Shown: positions 57,770-64,000 of the stretch, piece by piece
Numbering within the stretch: position 1 is the first letter of the stretch
Layout of the letters: each line of letters begins with the position of its first letter
NCBI GenBank assembly: GCA_026225945.1
Contig: JAMJFZ010004031.1
Location: forward strand, 5,636,001-5,700,000
Source of the DNA: Cricetomys ansorgei
Taxonomy: Eukaryota; Chordata; Mammalia; Rodentia; Nesomyidae
Direction: 5' to 3'
Length of the DNA stretch: 64,000 nt
Translations under genes and position numbers: made by a program
The notes under the pieces: generated by a model
What the model was told of the DNA's origin: nothing
What the model saw: the letters and a program-made list of their open reading frames with translations, nothing else
Database searches by the model: none

Positions 57770-57900
57770 AAAAAGATATGCCCCACATAGCGGCATGTAC
57801 TTGTAACCCACCTCTTCCTGAGGTTGAGGAGGTGGGTCACTTGAGCCCAGGATTCTGAGACCGGCTTTGATAACATAGCAAGGCCCTAGCTTCCCCAAAA
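57770..57900 (+). mobile_element. fossil 7SL/Alu-monomer-like element (FLAM/PB1 type)
   Basis: cggcatgtacttgtaaccca, ggtgggtcacttgagcccag, ctgagaccggctttgataac and atagcaaggccc follow the layout of fossil Alu monomers more than that of rodent B1. Confidence 0.6.
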
Positions 57901-58539
57901 GAAGAAATTTGAGAACAAAACATATGAAGTCCACTGAACATTTCCAAAGACATCCCTGTGCTGTTTGCCTCAACTTTAAAGTGACAGCACCCATTTTACG
58001 AAGCAAAATTGGGCAGAACGGCCGCCCGTTCCCGCTGTCAGCTGCGCTGTTAACTGCACAGAGCTGATGCTGAGCTCAGTGTTTTTAATCTGATACCGCA
58101 ATTAAACATTTAGGAATATATTAAATTATTAACACATTTTTTTTCCTCCTCTTACCAAACTTAGGTCACTAAAGGGCCCTGAAGGAGCCACTTGTGCACA
58201 TCTGACATCTTTAACTGCTGAATTAAGATACGATTAAATAAAATTCGTATTTAGAAAAATCCGAATTATCTAAGAAGCTACTTTAAATGATACACTGATT
58301 CCTAAGTGATTGTGAAGAAAGGGACAAATCTGTGAAGGAGCGCTTCTCTTTGAATTTTGCAATTAAGCTTTGTGTTATATAAACAGTGTTATTAATCCTC
58401 ACGAAATCTTTGAGGAAGGGCAGTATCATCTCCACCTTACAGGCGGAAGGTTATATCTAAAAGGCCTTTTTCTTTTCTCATTCATCCAAGCAAACCTGAA
58501 TAATTTAAAGAAGGCTTGAGGCACGGTAGAATATAGAAC

Positions 58540-63624
<5,085 letters not shown>

Positions 63625-63734
63625 TTAATGCACGATTATACATAATTAAAGGTACATTTTGTGTTATTCACGGTCCATCTATGTGTGAATTGAGGTTGGC
63701 ATAACGCAAATCAGAAAATATAAATAAAATCACT

Positions 63735-64000
63735 TGACTAATTTGCCTCTCCTTCAGTGGTTCTTCTTGCTTTATAGAGTGGAGACATGGCTTGTTTAGT
63801 TCTGTAAAGCTGGGGACTGAACCCAGGACCTTGTGCATGCTAGGTGAGTACTCTATCACTAAGCCACCTCCCAGCTAGCTACCCACACCCCCATTAATTT
63901 TTATTAAAGTTTGAGACAAGTCCTTAATAACTTGCCTAAGATGGACTTGAATTCGCTATGTAGTCCAAACAGGCTTTGAACTTGTGATCCTCCTGTCTCG
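63735..64000 (-). mobile_element. B4-type SINE, cut by right edge
   Basis: Inverted ID head (gactgaacccaggaccttgt, ctatcactaagccacctccc) and inverted B1-like part (caggctttgaacttgtgatc) running to the edge. Confidence 0.65.

Overview
The window is nuclear DNA from a muroid rodent. The exons are bounded by GT-AG splice sites. The introns and spacers are full of B1 (7SL-derived) and B2/B3/ID-type (tRNA-derived) SINEs and CA/GT microsatellites. The B1 copies share a tail variant (ccagagttacaacagagaaa) that differs from the usual Mus form, so the animal may not be Mus musculus; I cannot name the species.

The gene order is the conserved mammalian TTN - PLEKHA3 - FKBP7 - PJVK block (human 2q31). 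Positions 1-16.3 kb hold the 3' end of titin (TTN, + strand). It has 17 exons: the last A-band Fn3/Ig domains (A155 to A170 in P-zone numbering), the titin kinase, M-band domains M1-M10, the stop codon and the 3'UTR. From about 16.3 to 22.2 kb is a SINE-rich spacer. Positions 22.2-42.6 kb hold all eight coding exons of PLEKHA3 (FAPP1, - strand), convergent with TTN. Its promoter lies in a CpG island at about 42.4-43.3 kb. FKBP7 (+ strand, four exons, 45.1-56.1 kb) diverges from PLEKHA3, with 2.5 kb between the two start codons. The last four exons of PJVK (pejvakin, - strand) lie at 58.5-63.6 kb, convergent with FKBP7; its 5' part is beyond the right edge.

The four genes are neighbours by ancestry and do not form one pathway. 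Titin is the sarcomere scaffold. PLEKHA3 is a trans-Golgi PI4P/Arf1 adaptor. FKBP7 is an ER calcium-binding prolyl isomerase with an HDEL retention signal. Pejvakin is a gasdermin-family protein needed in hearing.

I did not find an undescribed biological system. The sharpest anomaly is a one-base insertion (ggg at 4651-4653) in a conserved titin exon. It would truncate titin before the kinase, so an assembly error is the likeliest cause. Other points of note are a 39-bp coding tandem repeat in titin is5, a perfect 45-bp tandem duplication in a titin intron, an AATAAA overlapping the PJVK stop codon, an unassigned 107-codon ORF in a PJVK intron, a fossil Alu-monomer-like element, and a nested repeat insertion in FKBP7 intron 2.
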